58,911 nucleotides of DNA, from positions 1 to 58,911 of the forward strand of contig JACGCK010000251.1 of the NCBI GenBank assembly GCA_014925825.1, in the 5' to 3' direction. This DNA comes from Pholiota molesta. Lineage: Eukaryota; Basidiomycota; Agaricomycetes; Agaricales; Strophariaceae. Both the position numbers and the translations under genes were made by a program. Positions 9,370-22,309 of this stretch are shown one piece after another. A model generated the notes under the pieces. It made no database searches, was not told the origin of the DNA, and was given only the letters and a program-made list of their open reading frames with translations. Every line of letters begins with the position of its first letter. Position 1 is the first letter of the stretch.

Positions 9370-12071
9370 ATGTCTAACTTGTCTATTCCTGACGCTAGCA
9401 ATTGCTTTACCGCCCAAACCATCCCCGAATTATTTGGAAATAACGTCTTGAATCCAGATATTGGTGGCGTTGCAGTTGCAATCTCAAGTATGACATTATT
9501 CAGCTCAATAGTTGATGATATAAACTGATTGTTCTAATAGATATCGTGATTAATTTGACGCTGCGTAGGTTTTCAAGTTATCTCAAACTTTTCTTCAGGG
9601 CTTAACCGCATTTTCATTTTCAGCAATTCTGCTTCGCTGGGGAAATGACTCTGACGTTCAAACCACTATCCTTATGCTTCTCACTCAGATCTACCCTATC
9701 TTACTGGCCACAATGACGAGCATAAACACAGCTAACTTGAGCTTGTTCGACGCCCACTTTGCGATCGCTGCAACGGCATCCCCAGTTTCCATCTACCTGG
9801 TCTATTCTTCCTTCCGAGACTTGATCGGCCTTCCAAACCGTCTCTTTGAGAAGCTATCCCAAGGAAAGAGGATTATACGTTTCCTGGGCCTTACTCTTCC
9901 TATAATATGGATCAGCCTCAATGTCTTGATATCGTTCTCTCCTCGTGCATTCAGAAACAGCCCGCAAAATTGTCAAAAGATGTCCGTCTCGGACTGGATT
10001 CAATACCAAGCCCTATCCAACTTTATCGGCATCTTGGACATCATGGGCCAAAGGGATCTGTGGAACGATTTGCAAGGAAGAGGAGGTTTAGGCGTCCTAT
10101 CTCTCGTTACTATGTGGATCTGGGGCATATACATGATACATCATCGTTACGACATTTACGAAGAGATGCGCTTTCGGCGACAGGAACAAAACGAGCGACA
10201 GAAGGCATCAATGCAAACGGTCACTCACGCTCAAAAGATGCGCGCAAGAATTTGTATCTATGTAAAACACAGACTTCTATTTCCGCTATTCAATCTCTTC
10301 GCTTCATCTTGGTAAAATTTCGATATCTATTTTCTCCGGACATGGGCGCTTATGGAACTTATTTACGTAGGTTCGTCATCACCACTTCACACCCGTGGGT
10401 GATCTTCACCATCATAACCTTTTTGCACTGGAGTTGGATCCTTGGACTTCAGAAAGGCATGATAATTGAGCGATATCAACTTTCTTATGGTCAGGTACGT
10501 CCTGTTTAAATTATTTCAAGATAAAGATCGATTACTCATCTGATGGTTTCCGGTGCCAGATCATGTCAATTTTTTCCATTTTTCCACCACTCTTGTCTGT
10601 CGCGCAATTGCTCCATAACCGCGGCATGGAATTTTCTGCGTTTGTTCGAAATTTACGGCCATCGTTCGCAGACGGCCTCCGATTCCTCATCACCAAATCT
10701 CCGAATCCTTGGATCCACTACTGGGAAAGTGATAAACAGCGAAAGGAGGTCCGCAAGAGAAGCTTGCCTTTCATTTTCGAACGACATTGGTTAATGGGTA
10801 CTTATAATTTATCTGCTTCGAGTTCTCAATCGATTCCCAACAATGCTCTTCGTCAATAGTGTCCCTGATCTGGATAGTGACGACGACAGCTGATGTCTTC
10901 TGGATTATTGCTTGTGAGACTCATCATTTTTAAAGACGATAGGAAGTCTGACCTAAATATCAATCTTCTTATGCGTATAGATGTGGAAGCCGGCTCACGA
11001 CCCACTTCACGTACACCTGTGAACAATCCCCATAGGGCATGGAAGCCCTTCTCCGTTCTCAGTGCGTTAGCCCCTCACTCTGACATGCAACGTGTTTGCA
11101 ACTGAAATTTCAACGAAGTGTATATTTACGGGTACTGTTTATGCTACGTCAACATTTTGTTTTGGTCGTTGTTCTATCATGGAGCAGGGTCTGATATTCC
11201 TGCCCCGTCACTGTGGCCCATTCCATCATTTCGCAAATCTTCGAGTTGGTGTAATGAGCGCCGAAAGCGACATTTGCTGCGAATTATTCGTGTCGTACTT
11301 GCTCCTGTGGCATTTGTTACATGTGCAGGTCCACTTTTTGCGCCATTTGCCGCACTCCCCTTAGCTCAGCAGGTATGCTTCTAATATTCTACGAGGCCTT
11401 TCAGAAATCACTAATGAACTTCTAAGTGGCAATGGACACATGCATGCGATTCGTTCACAGGGGAGGTGGAACTCCGAGGGATCACTAATCCCTTACAGAC
11501 ACCTATCGCCCATTTCTACTATCCTGCTAACGGGACTGATGTTGGGCAACCCTCGCAGCTTGAATACGCTTTGTTCGACAATTCTACCGAAGGCGGAATT
11601 GTGCAAAATTTCGTTTACAATGCGCCTTCCAACCTAACTTCGACGCTATTGCCAGACATCTCTAGTATCTCATATAATCTCGCTGATCTTACCTTTTCAG
11701 TGTATTGTCGGCATACGCCCTCATCCACAGTCCCTTGCGCGACTGGGAACTATACCACGTCACCCTATCTATCCTTTATAATTCGTGACTCGGATACAGG
11801 GGAAGAAACACGCCTCCGGGCCCAAGACAAGGAATGGGAGTTCTCTAATGACGCCCCAAGCTTTATTCTAAGGTTCCAGGATTCAGGTGGTCATTTGAGC
11901 AATGTCAATATTCAATCGGCGGTTACCAAACGAAGTCATTGCGAGACCCTCAAAATCTGTGTTTCTTCTAGAAACCCGGATTTCGCAACGCTGGTACCTC
12001 TTGGTATCGTTTTCATGGCTCAAGATGTTTATTCGCAATACTGTCTCCTACCTCGGCTGTATTCCATTTAA
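9370..12071 (+). CDS. Large multi-pass membrane protein with C-terminal glycosylated ectodomain (orphan)
   Basis: One spliced gene of about nine exons starting MSNLSIPDASNCFTAQ. Hydrophobic segments in order include ILMLLTQIYPILLATM, AATASPVSIYLVYSSF, LGLTLPIIWISLNVLISF, VLSLVTMWIWGIYMIHH, IFTIITFLHWSWILGL, MSIFSIFPPLLSVAQLL, VSLIWIVTTTADVFWIIA, YCLCYVNILFWSLFY and VVLAPVAFVTCAGPLFA. After the last intron comes a soluble part with ELRGITNPLQTPIAHFYYPA, sequons NLT and NYT, paired cysteines (VYCRHTPSSTVPCATGNYTT) and the C-terminus YCLLPRLYSI. This suggests a channel-, receptor- or transporter-like protein with an outward C-terminal domain, but no family is recognised. One splice, near 10219-10270, uses a weak donor (GTCACT) if my model is right. 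Its closeness to the fold-back element and a HET gene marks an accessory region. Confidence 0.6.
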
Positions 12072-12695
12072 GTAGCACTTGAATTGGTGTTGTTTAAATT
12101 ATACTTGTAGCAATAATTCTGTAGCTCAAATACGAAGTCCGTAGAATAATTTGGTATATTCTTTTATCTCAGTTTGGGCCGTGTTCTTTTGGGTTCAGGA
12201 TTCTGACGGAAGTTGCCGAATTGCATGACATGCAATGACACAACATCCTTGGTTTGACATTGTTCGCTCCTGCCATCTTGCTCACAACGACGACCCAGCT
12301 CCCCTTGCACTTTGATCACTTTTCGCTTGCTAATAAGAAACGTATGCGGAGCAGAATGGATGTGCTGAAGCAGTGAGCGGAATAATAGACGCGGAAGCGA
12401 GTAATTGAGGGTGCGCTACTAATATTTTGCAATGAATGGGCACGTATTTATGGTGACTTTGAATACCTTAGCAAGAATGGTTGACGTGATGACGCAAAAG
12501 ACTTATTTAGGTCTTGATTGGGTCTTGAGAACCTCGAACTTCGCGCTGGTGGCATCTCTCCTTTTGTACTATCACTGAGGTACATCGTACTCGTCCAAAA
12601 ACACTTACACTCTTCTATTGTTCGGTGCGTTGTCTCTGGTCGACATATGTAGTTGTACATTGATCTCTTTGTTTTACAAGAATCGGAACTTATTC
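12072..12695. other. Intergenic, nothing recognised
   Basis: Spacer holding the promoter of the HET gene. A pyrimidine-rich stretch precedes the start codon. No other gene signal. Confidence 0.4.
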
Positions 12696-15198
12696 ATGGC
12701 GCCCATTGACGAGAATACTGCAGTTGAGAACCCAACACAAAGAGGCCAGACGAATGAGGGTGAGCTACCGTCTATCAAGGGATACGATTACGAGGATGAA
12801 GAAGTGCATTCGTTTACCCCCATAGACCAGAGCACGACATCCGCGAGCACTCAAGACCAGACACTACTGAGGGCCTTGCAAGATCTCATAATATGCGTGA
12901 TGAAACCGAAGCAAACTAACGGTATGTCATTGAACAACAAAAATACTTGCCTTATCAAAGGAAATATTGAGTATGAGTTCCTTTAGATATGAATCAGATA
13001 CACCTGGGACTCGAGGCGCAAAAGTTGATAACTGCACTGCAGGCGTTTATTTCAAGCATTGTAGTCTGCTCTCAATCCACTGGCATTGCCCCAAGTACTA
13101 TAATCAAAGTGAATTTGGTTGAAAGTAAGCACCAATAATCATCCGTCACAATCGCGCTAACGCCCTTCGTTTTCTAGACAATGAACTTGGGAGAAGGGAT
13201 GTCCTTGAAGACGAATTTCCAAGTGGTGACTCTGATGTCCCTAACGATGACCAGTCTAATAGTAGGAGCGCTTACGAAGGTATGCATCGATAATACTCGC
13301 AAGGTTGCTACTACAAATTGTCTTTCAGAGGGAAATGAGTTTCAGATGGACGATCTCAAAGGAAATGAACGTCAGGAAGGTGAAGACGAGTTCAGCGATG
13401 ATGAAGAGAGTGCGTCAAATTCATAACTGGTTACTGAAGCATTATGAGAGAGCTTATCGTCTGCCATGTTGTTTTTCTATAGAAGTGGGCATATTACTGG
13501 AAGCCCCTTCTTCTGAATCCGGCGATGAAAGTGGGGGTAGTGACACGAAGCAGCTAGGTAAGCAATACACGTCATTTTCAAGAGTTTACTTGGGGCACCT
13601 AGTCAAAATTTGCAGCTTCTCTGCAGGAGCTACAACCCACATTCGAAGAAAAGCTGTTAAGAACGCTACGAGACCATGTTTTCAACAAGATGCCTATTCG
13701 CCTATTATCCTTCGAGCCACACGAAGAATCGACCTTCATAATAACCTTGATCGAAAGGGATGTTATCTATGCACGCATTGCATCCGCTCTGCAAAGGAAA
13801 ATGCAAGAGGAAGAGTTCCGCCCTCAGAAAGCATGGATCAGCGGAATGGAAACAGACGAAGAAATCATCGAACGACTGATATCCAAGTATGCGCGATATG
13901 CCATTCTGTCTCATACCTGGCTTCGTACGGCATCTGGTGAACTTACTTATGGCGATTGGAACAATGGGACTATCGACGCCAATGACCTGGGATATCAAAA
14001 ACTTGTCAATTTCTGTAAAGCTGCGTGGAAAGACTACGAACTCACTTTCGGCTGGATGGATACCATCTGTATCAACAAGGAAAGCAGCTCCGAGCTCGAT
14101 GAGTCCATCCGTTCGATGTATAAATGGTACAGACGCGCAGCCATATGTATCACCTACCTTGCGGAGACCGGGAAACTTACCAATATGCACCTTGATCCAT
14201 GGTTCACCCGTGGATGGACACTGCAAGAACTCCTCGCGCCGCGCGTTATTAAATTCTACAATAGGCACTGGGAGCGATTTGTTGACTTTTCGGATAACGA
14301 CAAAGCGGAAGCAGGGATTAGGAAACAAATCGAACGAGCAACATCGATTTCAAGGAGTGAGCTCTATGCTATCCACGGGGCATCTATTTCGCGCAGGATG
14401 CAACTGGCAGCAAGCCGCGAAGTGACACGCGAAGAAGACACAGCGTATTCTTTGATGGGGCTCTTCAATGTTAGCATCTCGACTGCTTATGGTGAGGGTG
14501 CTGATCGCGCATTTTCCCGTCTACTGCAAGAGATTTTGCTCTCTTCTCATCGAGTCTTGGATATACTCAATTGGGGGGGCGACCTCCCTTCGTCACGATC
14601 ATATACATCGCGTGTTCTTCCATCCAGTCCCAGACACTATGTCAATCGCTCTTCCAACCACAACCTAGACCTAGGAGCACCTGCTGAACCTTTGACTCTT
14701 ACGCATTTGGGACTGCGTGTACCAGTCATACTCATGCCTGGAATATGGAATCGGATTGGAACGTCCCGACACGATTCTGTTGGCGATTACAATGCCACTG
14801 TGAATATCTCTCCGGTTGGGTGGTACAATGATATTCCTACTACCAACTATTATTTACTGGACCACAGGATTGCTGGTGCCGATGGTTGGAAAAGTTCTAC
14901 CATCTATCAACTGACATTTGCGGTTTTCAATTTCGCTACAGATCGAAACTTTACATCCATTCGAAAAACTTGCATTGCATTAGGTCTACGGTGCAAAGAG
15001 GCGGCGGGAGACATGTCGAATGCGAAACGGATCGGTATTATTCGAACGAACGAGCCTATTGTGTTCGAGCTCAACAAGAGGACCCCTCAGATCGATGGAA
15101 ACCTCGACGATTCAGACAAAGAGTCCGAGGATCTTTGGTCTATTAGAACGGATCAGCTAGAAAAACATGGCATGCAACTCATCAGCCTGTACTTGTAG
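12696..15198 (+). CDS. HET-domain (heterokaryon incompatibility) protein
   Basis: Six exons (12696-12921, 12987-13124, 13178-13279, 13329-13409, 13483-13557, 13616-15198) sum to 734 residues in one frame. Exons 1-5 encode an acidic N-terminal region with helices (TLLRALQDLIICVM, LEAQKLITALQAFISSIVV) and two acidic Ser-rich runs. The last exon carries the HET core: YAILSHTWLR, FGWMDTICINKESSSELDES, IRSMYKWYRRAAICITYL, WFTRGWTLQELLAPRVIKFY and AYSLMGLFNVSISTAYGEG. HET domains (PF06985) mediate self/non-self recognition and programmed cell death in fungi, sometimes in cells that fused with an incompatible partner. The C-terminal 250 residues are not recognised. No NACHT or WD40 repeats are present. 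No partner gene is obvious next to it. The N-terminal region is atypical and may be the sensing or interaction part (inference). Confidence 0.88.
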
Positions 15199-15694
15199 AG
15201 AAAATTTTATTATTTTTGTACAGTCACCAGTTTTGAAAGGATATTCTTAGGAGAGACGACAATGCAACCACTTGTGGTTCAATTGGCGATGGAAATATTG
15301 CAAGGCACTGAAATGAGTGCGTGCATTCTGGAACCATCGCTCGCTACTAAGTAAGTATCCTGACACGGTAAGAGGGCGTCAACGTTAGGGTTTCTCGTAG
15401 TGAATTCGTATTACCTATTGTTGACAGCCTTGTGCAAAAACAAGATATCTCACAACGCATTGGGATTTTAACATGAATATTTCAATTTTACGAACAAATA
15501 CAAACTAAATAGTCCTAGGTGATGCCTGACTACTACAAAGTTTATCCCGCCTGAGTTCCCGAAGATTCGAAATTATCCGATGCTGTTGTTTCTGATGTCC
15601 AAAATCAATTGCTTCGCCTGGATAGACCTGGGTGTGATGCTACACTTAAAAGGAAGGGGGTGGCTGGTAATCACATTGTAAACATCGTGTAATT
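15199..15694. other. Convergent intergenic spacer
   Basis: Lies between the rightward HET gene and the leftward P450, so it probably holds both 3' untranslated ends. No gene recognised. Confidence 0.4.
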
Positions 15695-17802
15695 TCAATG
15701 TGCAATGAATGTGACCCACGTAACCATGCCATCACTATACTCGACATCGAGAGCGATGTTTTTCCCCCGTTCATCCTTGGGAGGTTGTATGTCGAATGTA
15801 GAGAGGATTGTCGCGATTGCAAGCCAAACCTATAACGATGAACTTGAGCAGATAGTTTCACAGGCAAGCATATTTAATACTACCGTTGCCGCAGCCATAT
15901 GGCGCCCAGGACAGATTCTATAACGAAGTCTATTCAAGCCTTTGGATGGTTGAAGTGAAAGATAGCACGAACCGTCTTCCAAATCCAAAAACATAAGCCA
16001 CATCGTCGTTGTTCAGCTTGCCGTTCTCGTCCAAGAAGCGGTCAGGATCGAATTCCTCCGGATCCTTATATTTCGCCGGATCTCTAGTCATTGCCCTATT
16101 TAATTTCACGCGTCAATTGCAATCTGTGCCCGGTAGATAACGTTAGCACAACATACCACTCATTTGGAATGATTGTGGCCCCTATAACAGGAATTAGCAA
16201 AATAAAAACGGATGTATTGCCTCAAATTTACCTTGTGGGATGTAGTAGCCATTATAGACATCTTCCGCCCTGGCAGCATGAAGAACACCAAGCGGGACAG
16301 CAGGCCTCCATCGGAGAACCTCTCTGCATACAGCTTGAATATAAGGAAGGGAGGGTTCGTCATCGTATGTTGCAACCCTGTCAGTGCCGACCACTCTATC
16401 GAGCTCTTCCTGTGCTTTCTTCTGGACATCCGGAAACATTGCCATTGCACAAATGAACGTGCCAATAACAGCAGTCGTCTGATGTGGAGTTTGATAAAGG
16501 CATTAAAGAGAAAGAACTGGAGCTCTTACAGTATCGGCGCCAGCTTGACAGAGATGCGAGATGGTCAAGGCATTCTATGTGGCACGGAAACTGAGATACA
16601 TACCACCATATGCTGTTGCGGCAACCGCTTTCAATATTGCATGATCATCTTCCGATTTGCAAGTCTCCAGGAGGTTCGCAACGAAAGAAGGAGGAGCAGT
16701 TCCTGCGGCCTTGAAACATATAGTACATTCACATAGTTCAGAACACACGTATATGCAAGCGAGAATTGAATCATAGGCATACCAGATTATCCTGCACATA
16801 CTTATAGGGAACGTCCAGCATTCTGACGACTTTCTTGTTTAGCACCCGAGCGACACGGTGAAAGTCTGCACCAGGAAACCAGGTAGGCAGAAAGCGGAGG
16901 AACGGTAAAACGTTTACAATTGAGGCATCAGGATTTGCTGACTCGAGGATCGCATCTGATGCTTCTGAGATTTTCTGAAACGGATCATCTTTGGGCAAGA
17001 CCTTGTATCCATACGTCGTCGCCATGATTATGGCCACCGAGAGCCTGAACACCGTATAACGATGAGTATATTAGGAGAAATATAATATGAGTCTCATCGC
17101 TACGTACGCTTTAATATGGGTCATAAAGTCCTCCGGAGTATCGAGGAGATTGTACAGCATATCGTCTACTTTCTCAATTTGTGTCGGCCTATATCCGAGT
17201 GATGCTCTAGGATTGTATGCTTGCTGGAAAAGACGACGGTGCGCATGCCAGGTAGGTCCATACTGTATAATAGGTGTGCAAAAATCTGCATTGGCACTAA
17301 GTAGTGCGATGATAAACACAATCAGATGGTATCCGTACGGGGCGAATAGAAGCTCTACACTTACATGTTTAGCAACGGAAAATACGGCCGGTCGGAGTAG
17401 TTGTTGGATCTCTTCTCCAGTAACTCAATGGCGTCGTCGACCGAATTCAGCACTATCAAATGCTTATCGAGGGCTCGGATATGCATTATAGGACCTAGAG
17501 AACTTTAGCAGTGTCCCGGACGATGTGCGGAATTCGATACCATATGTTGCCCCCCAATTTGTGAGTTTAATCCATAATGGTTTCGATTGTAAATCTCTCG
17601 CATGTCCCAAGATAAAGTCCCTGGGCGGCGGACTAGGTGGATAAGGCAACTTCCGCAACGGCTTCATGTAAATCGATATCTGAATCATGACCCAATATGC
17701 AAGCAATATTGCGCCCCCAAAGGAGAGGGACGCAGACAACGTCCGAGGCAGTATAACATCGAAAGACCGAAACGCAGATGAAAGAACATTTTGGAGGGCC
17801 AT
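15695..17802 (-). CDS. Cytochrome P450, microsomal (basidiomycete O-methylsterigmatocystin-oxidoreductase-like)
   Basis: Leftward, many exons, start MALQNVLSSAFRSFDVIL with an N-terminal anchor (SLSFGGAILLAYWVMIQISI) and a proline hinge LRKLPYPPSPPP. Then YGPTWHAHRRLFQQAYNP (C helix), the I-helix AGADTTTAVIG after an intron in the ADT codons, the ExxR motif in VCREVLRWRPAVPLGVLHAA, the FDPDRFLDENGKL stretch and the heme loop FGFGRRICPGRHMAAAT. All key residues, including the axial Cys, are present, so a working monooxygenase is expected. The substrate cannot be deduced. The protein stops at MVTWVTFIAH, whereas relatives usually go on with a PLPFxCxIxPR-type tail, so the extreme C-terminus is shorter than usual. 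No co-transcribed reductase, terpene synthase or PKS is nearby, so a cluster role is not supported. Confidence 0.92.
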
Positions 17803-20288
17803 TGCGCAGGTATGGATGGAAGCATGATGTGCAAACCTTTATATCGCCTTACTGTTTAAGAAGGAGAAAAAGCAAGTATATATTGCATCTGTCTAGATTA
17901 CGACAGAATCTGGGAGATTTCCTGTCCGCACGCAACTTCCTGTCCATCAGATATAAACACCATTGAATCATATTCCCATCGGCTTACTTGTTATGAAGTC
18001 GGCTCCACCAGGGCTTCCGATAACCATTAGCACCTCCCACTGACTGATCCACATTCCAGAGATAGGAGTCGTCGACAACGTCTGAACGCTGTGCTTGGCT
18101 ACGAGATCTCGCTGGCGTCTGGCGTCTACCTTGAACTACAAACTGAGGCTAGTTGCTGGGATCAATGATGCGATTGCGGTGCTATAAATACAGTTAAATT
18201 AGCTTTGAAGACTTTTGGGACGGACTTGTATCACACCTATGAATAGGAAGAAGTCGGATGAGAAGCGGCTGACCATTCAGCATCTCATCCTCGTGGGCAA
18301 TGCACTGACAGCTCTACTACGGTATAGTACGTGAATGCCGAACGACGCAGCAGGAAGGACGACTTCTGACTCGAATGAGACGGTGGCAAGCCCGAGTGGA
18401 AGTAATCTGAAAATAACAACGAGCAGCGGCTGCGCTCGCTTGGCGAGCACATGCGGGGTCGCGGCCACGTAGAGGCGGGAAGTTGTTACTGTGTTTTGAA
18501 GAGAAAAGAGGACGTGAAGGGCGAGGTGGAAGAGGTAGACGCGTTCGAGGACGCTGGGGTACTAGCGAGCTCGAATGGGGTCTAAGTCATGAAGATAACG
18601 TTGTGTTAACGCGAATTATGTTAACGCGACTTCAAACTGAAGTCGAAGTTGAAAAGTCTGCAGCGCACCTTCAGCGCACCTCCGTGATTCTGGACTCCCA
18701 GTAGTCTCATTGTCGTCTATTTCTAGGAAGTGTTCGACTAGCTGAAATTGTCTCGTTGCTGAGTGCTTCATTGGTGCTTGAGGTATGTTGTACGGAGAAG
18801 GCTGGAGAAGGATCGATCATAACCATATGAATGTGTCATCTCGACACATTTCCATTTCTCGATCGTTCTGAGGAGCGCAAGACCTCCTGAAGAAAAGGAG
18901 AGACAGAGGGCTTCCATTTGAAGGTTATGGCAGCTGGATATCTGCAGAACGCGTTGGGCTGGTGACCGGAGGACCGGATTTTTCCGGACGTCGACATCAA
19001 CGGTAAAGGTTCTGAAGCGAGCTTTTCGCTCGTTGCCGTCATCGTACCCAACCACCAGACTGATGCTCACAACTGAACGACTCTCGGAATAAGAAAATTC
19101 CTTTGGTATTTCCTAACTGAATAACATTTGAAAAATATACTTATTCAAACTTGAAATACTTAGACTGTTTCTTGACTGTTTCCGGCAGGCACACCCGTGG
19201 CCTTCAGCAGTGCTGGTAGCCTTTACCAGCAGTACCAGCGGTCGGTTTGGCATGGCCAAGGCATCCATGGAAGTTGGAAGTGCCATTTAAGTGCACGGCA
19301 CAGAGTTTTTTGTCTCAATGCCCTACATACATAGTAGTCACAGTGATGTGTAAGTGCTCTGAATTCCTTACAGTTCTTCAAATCCGAAGGACTACCTACC
19401 TGACTTCTCACTTCAGGAATGTGCCCGAGCTCAGAATACTAGCCACGGCGGCAGTGACCCGGTACACATAGACTCAAGTTTGGAACGCAAGCGGTCCGGA
19501 AAGACCTGTACACGTACTTACCCTCTCACATTGCTTGATGCACCAGAGCGCAGTGACCTCGTGAGTTGTATCCATATGATATCCATCGAAATTTCCGAGC
19601 ATAACGGTGGCTTTGGGGCATTGTGGGCGCAGCCTCGTGCTAGTACTCGGGCCTTGCTATCGAGCTTGGCGAGTGATTTGAAATAATTTGAATTGCAAGA
19701 GGGCCTAAATTATCGTCGGAATCGTCTAGACGGTCTAGTGTTCAAGGCATGGAAGTCGCGAGCAGCCATTGTTAGCTTGTTTATCACAAACGAGCCTACA
19801 GGCTTGAAGGTGCGTGGCAGGGAAGATATACCTGATTTGCAGATGCAGTGTTGGAAATGGGGCAAGTGCTCCCGTTTGGGAAGAGGATCTTATCATCCGA
19901 CACAATAAACACGCTCCCCATGGACATTGACTTCCGCAACACGTTTGTTCTGCACTGACGCGTTCATAACGTATATGTGCTCCATGTTTTATGTTTTCTG
20001 GTTCCATCTTCCGATAGCTTGTTTTATACCCACATTTCTGTCGCGGAAGCTTCAAACTTCAGGATTTACTTCTAGACGCCGCTCAGGAAAGCGAGATTTA
20101 GCTCCAAGGTGAGCGTCCATCTTGAATTCTAATTAGTGCAAGAAACTTATAATCAGTGCTAGAGGCTCTTTGCAGGGCTCTTTCCTCCGATTTGATTGCC
20201 CACTCAGAAATATATCGCCCGAAATTTATTGGAATCCTTCACCTCTATTGCGACCTGACGCTCGAGTCCCAACGGCTTCACTCGCAAG
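17803..20288. other. 2.5-kb intergenic region, no supported gene
   Basis: Several short frames occur (a hydrophobic one on the minus strand at 18277-18468, a Lys-rich one at 18483-18704), but none has a good ATG plus splice continuity. Small local repeats are present: GTTAACGCGA twice at 18605-18632 and GCAGCGCACCTTCAGCGCACC at 18660-18680. It may hold decayed genes that I cannot recognise. Confidence 0.35.
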
Positions 20289-21370
20289 ATGGTGCTCACC
20301 ATTTACGGCATGCCTATTCTGAACTTCATCCTCGCTGTGTCCTCCGTGATAGGCGCCTTCTTTTCGTTCCTCAACTACACGAGGACGATCGTGCCTACCT
20401 CAAAATTTCTGGAGCTCGTTGATAACCTCATCGAGACGCGCACGCTATGGAAGGAGTTCGAACAGCAGGCGAATTTATCGGACAAGCAGATGGATCAGTT
20501 TTTCGATATTTTGGATAGGTTGGGTTTTGAATTGCCGTATGATTCTATTCATAGTTCTGACCAACTTTCCATATAGCCTGGAAGACGATGTTAAATCTTT
20601 CATGTTCATCGCCACTCCGACTTGCAACCTTGTCACGATATTCCGCGCATGGTTCAGCACCTATGGTCTCATTAGATTAGGGCAGGATGTCGACAAGTTA
20701 CGCATTGGGTTACTGGTCAGTGTTCCTTTCCTTCACTATTCCCTCGATGTAATATTCATCTGTGTTTTTATCTTCATTTTCTTGTGCAGACACTCAACTC
20801 ACAAAGAGACACCGTCGAGAGAAGTCGCGAACGAATGGGAAAGCCTGATGCACCTTTCGTTGACTTTACCTCGCTGGAGAAAACATATGTGGCAACCGCA
20901 GATGCGTTCATAGCCTCCTTCGGCGGTAAGCAAAATTTCTGCTCACATCATCAGTATGCTTATTGAATGGTGCGCCTCCTTACTTATATGGGGGTATATC
21001 GCTACTAGGCCGGAAGCCGAGGCGACCGTTTGGAGGTGACGTCGAAGCCAATATTTCGGAATTCATGTTGGACAACGGTCCGCTATCTGTACGCGCCCCG
21101 TGGGTCGAGCCTAGACGCAGGCGTAAGCCCGAGACTCCCTTCAGACGCGGTACGCTCCATTCCGACTCCCTTCTTCGTATGAAATCTCCAAAGCTGATGT
21201 CATATTCAGTGAGGCGCCCAATATCCACCCGCTCATCGATCACCGATAACTCTTTACAAGATACCTTGGTCGTTCCTGAACCATTGGTCACATTTGAAAG
21301 CAATTATCCTCCTAATCGCTACCCCAATGTCGGCGCGTCTTCAAGCTATCTAGGCCCGAAGTCAGACTGA
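20289..21370 (+). CDS. Membrane-anchored orphan protein, paralogue A
   Basis: Starts MVLTIYGMPILNFILAVSS with a hydrophobic N-terminal anchor (about residues 5-30), then a charged helix with NLIETRTLWKEFEQQANLSD and FFDILDS. An intron within the Ser codon before LEDDVKSFMFIATPTCN is followed by YGLIRLGQDVDKLRIGLL, an intron, TLNSQRDTVERSRERMG and VATADAFIASFGG. The last exon is Arg/Ser/Pro-rich (GRKPRRPFGGDVEANISEFM, PWVEPRRRRKPETPF) and ends SSYLGPKSD. No known domain. It shares layout and an intron position with the gene at 22310, so the two form a small local family, probably by duplication. The protein likely sits in a membrane by its N-terminus with a disordered cytosolic tail (inference). 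Confidence 0.65.
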
Positions 21371-22309
21371 TCTTGTTCGTCCATTTCGTTGTGATTCGTG
21401 TGTGGCTTCTTCCCGCTTTGTTGTATTTTCTAAAAGCTCTCTCGCTCTCAATTCATGCTTTGTTCATGCTATCGCTATTTATTTCATTTTACTTGGACTG
21501 CATCTTGCTTTGACTGTTAACTAAAAGTAGCGCGGTTTGTTGTTTAATATGAACTTTGCCTACATTGTCCATGCTTCTCGAAGATTTTTGTGAAGTCTCC
21601 ATAGACGCAGCTTTTCTTGTCGGTCTTCACCTTATTTGGCTCATGAATATTCGAACAGTAGTCCTCGAGCTTAGTTGCCAGTCCGAAATTTAAACACCAT
21701 CATTAAACACTGCCTCCGTGATGGTAATGACCGAGGTTGGCCTCAAGGCTCGACTAATGCCTCAGGCCTCATGGTAGAAATTGAGTTGGTCGTATTGTCA
21801 CGATCTGATGTACTCGAAACTTGCTCGTACTTCTATAAAAGGTGAAAACCTGGCGCACCAGATATAGACGCTTGACCCATAAATGTACATAGACCGCTCT
21901 GAGAACCTAATATGGCGTCACCGCGCCTGCAGGACCGTACTCACCCATCCCATGCCTTCCGCGTACATACGTCCCTTTTAGGTATGGTTTCCCTATATGG
22001 GAAACGGCGCGTGTCCTTTCTGGCGTTGAAACCTGGACCGACCCGAGCGAGCTTTCCCTATTTTAGGTATTTCCGCCAATTTCTTCCTCCTACGTTCCAG
22101 TCGGTATTAAACGACACGCGTTCAAAAAATTATGTTTATAAGGATGCCTGCTCTACCAGAATTTTTCATCGCCTTCTACTGGGAATCATACTTACCCTCC
22201 TCGTCCAGCGCTTAAGCGCTCGGCAGCAAGCCTGCCTCGATTCATCAATCTCACCACTCGTAGCCGTTGTGGTACTCTGAGAGCACGAGAGCACTGCTAG
22301 CAGTGTAGG
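21371..22309. other. Intergenic between two paralogues
   Basis: No supported gene. An open frame at 21912-22280 lacks family likeness and precedes the start of the next gene, so it is more likely untranslated leader or chance. Confidence 0.35.

Noticed and set aside
18277..18468. Hydrophobic minus-strand frame
   Set aside because: No ATG at its start and no splice continuation to a larger protein.
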